Notes under the pieces: generated by a model
The model's database searches: none
What the model saw: the letters and a program-made list of their open reading frames with translations, nothing else
What the model was told of the DNA's origin: nothing
Part shown: piece after piece, positions 7,642-10,926 of the stretch
Position numbering within the stretch: the stretch's first letter is position 1
Layout of the letters: each line of letters opens with the position of its first letter
Program-made: the position numbers and the translations under genes
Assembly: GCA_023139025.1 (NCBI GenBank)
Contig: JAGLOH010000043.1
Coordinates: forward strand, 1 to 10,926
Direction of reading: 5' to 3'
Origin: Candidatus Heimdallarchaeota archaeon
Lineage (GTDB): Archaea > Asgardarchaeota > Heimdallarchaeia > Heimdallarchaeales > Heimdallarchaeaceae
Length of the DNA stretch: 10,926 nucleotides

Positions 7642-8616
7642 TTATCTTTTTTCTTTTTTCAATTTTTCAGTAATTAACACTAATTTTTCTAGACATCTCT
7701 GAATGGACTTCTCTTGTTCATTTTCAATTAGTGTTGCAAGAGATTTCTTTGAATCTAAAACAATTAAGAATTCTGAGAGGGTATAAAATAAATCTAAACC
7801 TTCCGAGTATTTCAATTGAATTCTTCTTTCAGAGAGATACATTTCCCACATATTACTTCTTATTTTTGAAAAATGCTTCCACCATTTCCAAATCCCAAAA
7901 CCCCACTCAAAGAAATTAAATTCCCAAACAGGATTTCCCACTCTCACAGTTTCCCAATCTATAATTCCGCTTATATTCATGCTTTCTTTTGAATCAATTA
8001 ATATTTGATCTTCATGTATGTCACTATGTAACAAAACTGAATCTAACGATACTAATTCTTTCAAACATTCCCTCCATATTTGTTCAGTTTCTTTAGAAAT
8101 CAGAATTTCTAAAAAAGCTTGTTTGTTTTTATTTATCTGCTGCTTAATAGTTTCTAGAACAAAATTGAATGCTTCATCTGTAGTTTTAGGGTCTAAGAAT
8201 TTCAATTCCCAATGATATATTGTTTCATCATGGATTTTTCTAGTCTTTATCTTACTAGGAATCTCTTCAAGTGGTATGTTATGCCATAAAGTAAAAAGTC
8301 TAGCTAAATCTTCTAATAATTTAGTGATTTCTTCATAGGTTATTTCTTTTTCATATTTTGAGTAAGCTTCTCCCTTCAACCTTGAAACTGCTGCGAACTC
8401 ATAAAATGATATTTCAGGTTTTCTAACTCTTTCTATGAACCTTGGAATTACTTGAATATTGTATTTATTAAGAAATTCATAAGCAGAGATTTCAGTATCC
8501 AACCATTCAATTCCATCAGGATTTCTAGGAAATAAGAATATCAAATCCTCAGTATAAAGAACTAGTTTTCTCCAACCATCAAAATTTGCTTTGAGATTCT
8601 CAGCGTTTACAGACAT
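7642..8616 (-). CDS. APH-fold phosphotransferase-like protein (kinase family), altered Mg-binding Asn
   Basis: This 324-residue protein belongs to the aminoglycoside phosphotransferase/choline kinase-like fold, which transfers phosphate from ATP to small molecules. The catalytic loop is LLHSDIHEDQILID (195-208): His197 and the catalytic-base Asp199 are present, but the residue corresponding to the metal-binding Asn is Gln204. The second metal site is intact in GIIDWETVRVGNP (Asp220). The N-terminal lobe has LFPR followed by a conserved-looking Glu42. Length is normal for the family. The ATG at 8616 has no Shine-Dalgarno and is preceded by a TATA-like element about 25-37 bases upstream, suggesting a nearly leaderless mRNA. 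It converges on the exporter operon with one base between stops, so it is not part of it. APH homologues are common in archaea with unknown, often metabolic substrates; drug resistance should not be assumed. Confidence 0.8.
   Translation of the reverse strand: MSVNAENLKANFDGWRKLVLYTEDLIFLFPRNPDGIEWLDTEISAYEFLNKYNIQVIPRFIERVRKPEISFYEFAAVSRLKGEAYSKYEKEITYEEITKLLEDLARLFTLWHNIPLEEIPSKIKTRKIHDETIYHWELKFLDPKTTDEAFNFVLETIKQQINKNKQAFLEILISKETEQIWRECLKELVSLDSVLLHSDIHEDQILIDSKESMNISGIIDWETVRVGNPVWEFNFFEWGFGIWKWWKHFSKIRSNMWEMYLSERRIQLKYSEGLDLFYTLSEFLIVLDSKKSLATLIENEQEKSIQRCLEKLVLITEKLKKEKR
7647..7659 (+). terminator. T-rich terminator of the ABC/PadR operon
   Basis: Two runs of six T separated by one C begin seven bases after the stop codon of the last operon gene, and another T5 follows at 7663-7667. 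This is a typical archaeal oligo-T terminator. It lies inside the 3' end of the convergent kinase-like gene, because only one base separates the two stop codons. Confidence 0.55.
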
Positions 8617-8639
8617 CTTTTTACAAAATTTTCTAGTTG

Positions 8640-8674
8640 TTGATAATTTAAAACCCCATAAACTGAGTTATCAA
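8640..8674. repeat. Inverted repeat TTGATAA/TTATCAA at the kinase-like gene promoter
   Basis: Perfect seven-base arms TTGATAA (8640-8646) and TTATCAA (8668-8674) are separated by 21 bases. The left arm overlaps the TATA-like element of the minus-strand gene. Seven-base arms in AT-rich DNA can arise by chance, so an operator role is only possible. Confidence 0.25.
8641..8653 (-). promoter_or_regulatory. Putative TATA box of the kinase-like gene
   Basis: Read on the minus strand, TTTTAAATTATCA lies about 25-37 bases before the ATG at 8616. Normal archaeal spacing would place the transcript start only a few bases ahead of that ATG. Nothing like a Shine-Dalgarno sequence lies between. Confidence 0.4.
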
Positions 8675-8754
8675 TTCCCATAGCTCAAACTGTAGAATAA
8701 TTGTTTTAATTGTTTCTCTCAAAGATTCTCAATATTTCTGGTTTCTTCGATAGA

Positions 8755-8762
8755 TTTATTAT
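8755..8762 (+). promoter_or_regulatory. Putative TATA box of the five-helix membrane protein gene
   Basis: TTTATTAT is centred about 27 bases before the ATG at 8786, so the transcript would begin almost at the start codon. The bases between (ending TTTCCTAATTGACTA) hold no Shine-Dalgarno, consistent with leaderless translation. A TTTTAAT at 8765-8771 is too close to serve. Confidence 0.45.
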
Positions 8763-8785
8763 CGTTTTAATTTCCTAATTGACTA

Positions 8786-9394
8786 ATGAGTAAAGAATCA
8801 AGTCAAGATAATCAACTTGAGGAAGAGGATGTAGTTAGTAACGAAATTCGGAAATTGAATAAGTCTTGGTATACCAATCCTTATTTAGTTGTTGCTAGCT
8901 TGATTCTTGGTCCTGCAACATTCGTAGGAGCGTTCTTTATAGACTTTTATACAGTTTGGCATTCTGCAATTCAAACAGTAGTTTTCCTGATATCTGCAGG
9001 ATTTTTTGTTATACTCCTTTCATATGGATTCAATCTATTATGGCTTTACTCTTTAAAGAAGAAAACAAATGGTGACTATTTTGTTTTAACTGCTATTCAA
9101 TTAGGAGTAATTATTCCACTTATAATTAATTCAGTAAAAATAATACCATATATATCACTAGAAAAAGCTCAAGGATCTTCGATTTTTCTAGCATTAACTA
9201 TTGTCTATTTCATTATTGCTGGTATTTTGGGAACAACAACATACTTTACTGTTAGAAAAATAAAACAGCCAATTGATATAAATGATTACATAGTTTATGG
9301 AGTAGCTTTAATTCTAGGAGTTATTTTCGCTCTAGCTACATATTATGGGGTTTTCTTCTTTAACAAATTCTCTATAAATCATGTATTTGGATGA
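8786..9394 (+). CDS. Five-helix membrane protein of unknown function
   Basis: I do not recognise a family for this 202-residue protein. The first 30 residues are polar and acidic (EEED at about 12-15) and probably cytosolic. Five hydrophobic stretches follow, at about 33-54, 61-88, 99-120, 131-155 and 167-191, linked by short loops. The basic loops KKK (91-93) and RKIK (157-160) probably face the cytosol. No catalytic or metal-binding motif is evident. The start ATG fits a TATA box 27 bases upstream and lacks a Shine-Dalgarno, so it is likely expressed from a leaderless mRNA on its own. It is divergent from the kinase-like gene and separated from the next gene by 107 bases that hold a T7 tract. 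Codon use resembles the rest of the window. Confidence 0.75.
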   Translation: MSKESSQDNQLEEEDVVSNEIRKLNKSWYTNPYLVVASLILGPATFVGAFFIDFYTVWHSAIQTVVFLISAGFFVILLSYGFNLLWLYSLKKKTNGDYFVLTAIQLGVIIPLIINSVKIIPYISLEKAQGSSIFLALTIVYFIIAGILGTTTYFTVRKIKQPIDINDYIVYGVALILGVIFALATYYGVFFFNKFSINHVFG

Positions 9395-9411
9395 ATTTTG
9401 TCTAAGAAAGA

Positions 9412-9421
9412 TTTGCGCAAA
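9412..9421. repeat. Ten-base palindrome TTTGCGCAAA
   Basis: A perfect palindrome with a GCGC core sits 18 bases after the membrane protein stop codon and about 40 bases upstream of the TATA-like box of the next gene. It stands out in AT-rich DNA and could be a small operator, but it is short. Confidence 0.25.
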
Positions 9422-9422
9422 A

Positions 9423-9452
9423 TGTGTTCTAATATACACAAACAGTTTTTTT
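9423..9452 (+). terminator. Weak dyad plus T7 terminator after the membrane protein gene
   Basis: TGTGT (9423-9427) and ACACA (9436-9440) can form a five-base stem with an eight-base loop, followed after five bases by seven T (9446-9452). The T tract alone would suffice for archaeal termination; the stem is weak and may be incidental. Confidence 0.45.
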
Positions 9453-9458
9453 AAAGAC

Positions 9459-9467
9459 TATATTTAA
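9459..9467 (+). promoter_or_regulatory. Putative TATA box of the surface glycoprotein-like gene
   Basis: TATATTTAA is centred about 39 bases before ATG 9502. The transcript would begin near 9490 and carry a short leader with GGTGA (9494-9498). A second AT-rich string, TTTATATC at 9479-9486, lies too near the start codon for usual spacing. Confidence 0.4.
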
Positions 9468-9501
9468 TGTAGATTAAATTTATATCATCAGATGGTGAAC
9501 A

Positions 9502-10926
9502 ATGGTTATGAATAGAAGTTTCTCAAAGGGAATTGTATTTTCTATTATATTGATAATGGTGTTTTCTACAGTAACTGTACACCATACTAACGCTCTCGCA
9601 ACTCCAACTATTAATGACAATATCTTGCTTACTAAAAATACTAAAGATGTTAGTTACATTCAAACTGAAACAGTTGTTGATAGTTTCAATCAATCTCACT
9701 TCTTTATGCAAATGAACTTCTATAATGGAACCTTTGCAATTTTTCATGTCTTTGAGAATAAAATTAATGAGCTAGAAAGAGATTATTATTCCTTTAATCT
9801 TTTTGAAGTAAAAGAACTCAATGGTTCTGTTTCATTATTCTATGCTTATAGAGGTCAAATTTATGGAACAGTGATAAAAGTATATACCTGGAACAATGGT
9901 AATTCATCAATAACAACCTTATTCACATCTCATAATGAACATTATAACATAGAAGTTTTTCAAGACGAGGAAAGTTACCATCTTTTGCTTCCTAGTTATT
10001 TAAGTGGTGATACAAGAATTAATCATATAAGGCATTTCTTTAATGGAACTGAAATAATCAAAATTCATGATCTTCCATATCCACTAAATGATCTTAGTGA
10101 AGTTTTAGTAGTTGAGAATCAAGTATTTGCATTTTATCAGAGTTATAATTTTAATGAAACAGCAGATTCCATAACTCTATATTTAGTTGGAATAACGGAA
10201 TCTGGTCATTTTAATTCTACAGTCTATGAGCTTGATTTTGGATGGTTTAGTGCTCAGATTACTGTAAGTACGGATAAGAAGTTCTATTTAGTTATGATGA
10301 CTGAAAATGTTATTTCTGCAACTAAATTTGGTATCAATGAAACAATTGATGATAACTCTTTTAGGCATATTAATCTTGATGATTATTTCTGGGGGACTTT
10401 CGAAATCTTCTCCTATGAAAATTACACATACATAGCCTATATAGAATCTGATTTCTTCTATCTTGAATATCCTGTGAGCCCTAGAAGCAGAAATTATGAT
10501 AACACTGCCAAAACTTTTACAGTAATAATGGATGATAACCAAACTCTACAACAGGACAAAATAGTAATTGATGAATATAGCACAGATTATCCATATGTTT
10601 CTTTTAGTTGTTTTATAATGGCTAATGGTTCGTATGCTGGTCATTATTTTTCCAAAATAGAATCAAAGGAAATTGAAGAATACAAATTCATCGATAAATA
10701 CATTTATTCACTGAAAATTTATACTGACTTAGATGTTTATGTTCCAGCGACACCTCTATTATTTGCATTAAAAGGATACTCATCTTTCGCTTATTTTTGG
10801 ATAAAATATTGGTCAGCAATTATTGTCCCGATAGCTTTCATAGGAATAGTCTATGCAATCTTTCGGAAGAGAATAAATCGTTCAGTTAGAAAAATGGTTA
10901 TTTTCTTAACTAGACCTATAGTACCG
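9502..10926 (+). CDS. Secreted, C-terminally anchored surface protein with propeller-like repeats (3' end outside window)
   Basis: An uninterrupted frame of 475 codons starts at ATG 9502 and is still open at the window edge. The N-terminus is a clear signal peptide: Arg5 and Lys9, a hydrophobic core from about 10 to 27, and a cleavage-like ALA-TP near residue 33. The long middle part is beta-rich and has 11 N-x-S/T sequons between about residues 65 and 375, suggesting an N-glycosylated ectodomain. Short strand-like segments recur (starting near residues 75, 107, 157, 206, 259, 307, 375), which recalls a beta-propeller. A membrane helix at about 437-454 is followed by FRKRINRSVRKM, a positive stop-transfer signal, so the tail is cytosolic and continues beyond the window. 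A second ATG at 9508 is better spaced from GGTGA (9494-9498) and may be the true start. I recognise no named family. A structural, adhesive or sensing role at the cell surface is inference. Confidence 0.8.
   Translation, partial: MVMNRSFSKGIVFSIILIMVFSTVTVHHTNALATPTINDNILLTKNTKDVSYIQTETVVDSFNQSHFFMQMNFYNGTFAIFHVFENKINELERDYYSFNLFEVKELNGSVSLFYAYRGQIYGTVIKVYTWNNGNSSITTLFTSHNEHYNIEVFQDEESYHLLLPSYLSGDTRINHIRHFFNGTEIIKIHDLPYPLNDLSEVLVVENQVFAFYQSYNFNETADSITLYLVGITESGHFNSTVYELDFGWFSAQITVSTDKKFYLVMMTENVISATKFGINETIDDNSFRHINLDDYFWGTFEIFSYENYTYIAYIESDFFYLEYPVSPRSRNYDNTAKTFTVIMDDNQTLQQDKIVIDEYSTDYPYVSFSCFIMANGSYAGHYFSKIESKEIEEYKFIDKYIYSLKIYTDLDVYVPATPLLFALKGYSSFAYFWIKYWSAIIVPIAFIGIVYAIFRKRINRSVRKMVIFLTRPIVP

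Noticed and set aside
7642..8616. Acquired aminoglycoside resistance gene
   Set aside because: Only the general APH fold is visible, the metal-binding Asn is changed, base composition matches the neighbours, and there is no mobile element nearby.
9523..9747. Minus-strand frames opposite the last gene (also 10288-10542)
   Set aside because: They lie opposite a continuous 475-codon plus-strand frame with signal peptide, sequons and membrane anchor; the plus-strand reading explains the sequence.
1..10926. CRISPR array, tRNA or rRNA gene, insertion sequence or transposon ends
   Set aside because: No spaced direct repeats, tRNA-like cloverleaf with GTTC arm, rRNA segment, transposase or terminal inverted repeats were seen on either strand.

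Overview
The window is an AT-rich stretch of archaeal-looking DNA. Three things point that way: TATA-like boxes about 25-30 bases ahead of inferred transcript starts, GGTGA/GAGGT-type Shine-Dalgarno sites inside an operon next to apparently leaderless single genes, and oligo-T runs after genes instead of GC-rich hairpins. An Asgard (Heimdall-type) or similar archaeon is a reasonable guess from the protein styles, but no rRNA or other marker is present, so the lineage is inference only.

Layout. Positions 1-449 hold the 3' part of a histidine phosphatase gene, followed by an oligo-T terminator. Positions 543-7640 form one tight five-gene operon: a MacB/FtsX-type ABC permease, its LolD/MacB-type ATPase, a PadR-type regulator whose winged helix is split by a large insert, and two half-transporters of a heterodimeric ABC exporter. 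Gaps are 0-13 bases and the last pair overlaps by one base. A nested 50-base dyad (481-530) lies over the predicted transcription start and is the obvious candidate operator for the PadR protein. The operon meets a convergent APH-fold kinase-like gene (7642-8616, minus) with a single base between the stop codons. A 169-base divergent spacer then carries promoters for that gene and for a five-helix membrane protein of unknown function (8786-9394). The last gene (9502 to beyond the window end) encodes a secreted, membrane-anchored, probably N-glycosylated surface protein with propeller-like beta repeats. It has no stop codon inside the window.

How it may work together. The heterodimeric exporter is well formed: every departure from consensus in the two ATPase domains falls on one composite site, as in TAP-type and bacterial LmrCD-type exporters. 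In bacteria such exporters are often controlled by a PadR repressor that senses the exported compound. Here the same transcript also carries a MacB/FtsX-like pump with a large external domain, so the operon may be a two-pump stress or export module under one sensor. Substrate and inducer cannot be read from the sequence. The most novel items are the split PadR regulator, the nested operator-like dyad, the shared H-G-R motif between regulator and exporter, and the unrecognised surface protein at the right edge.
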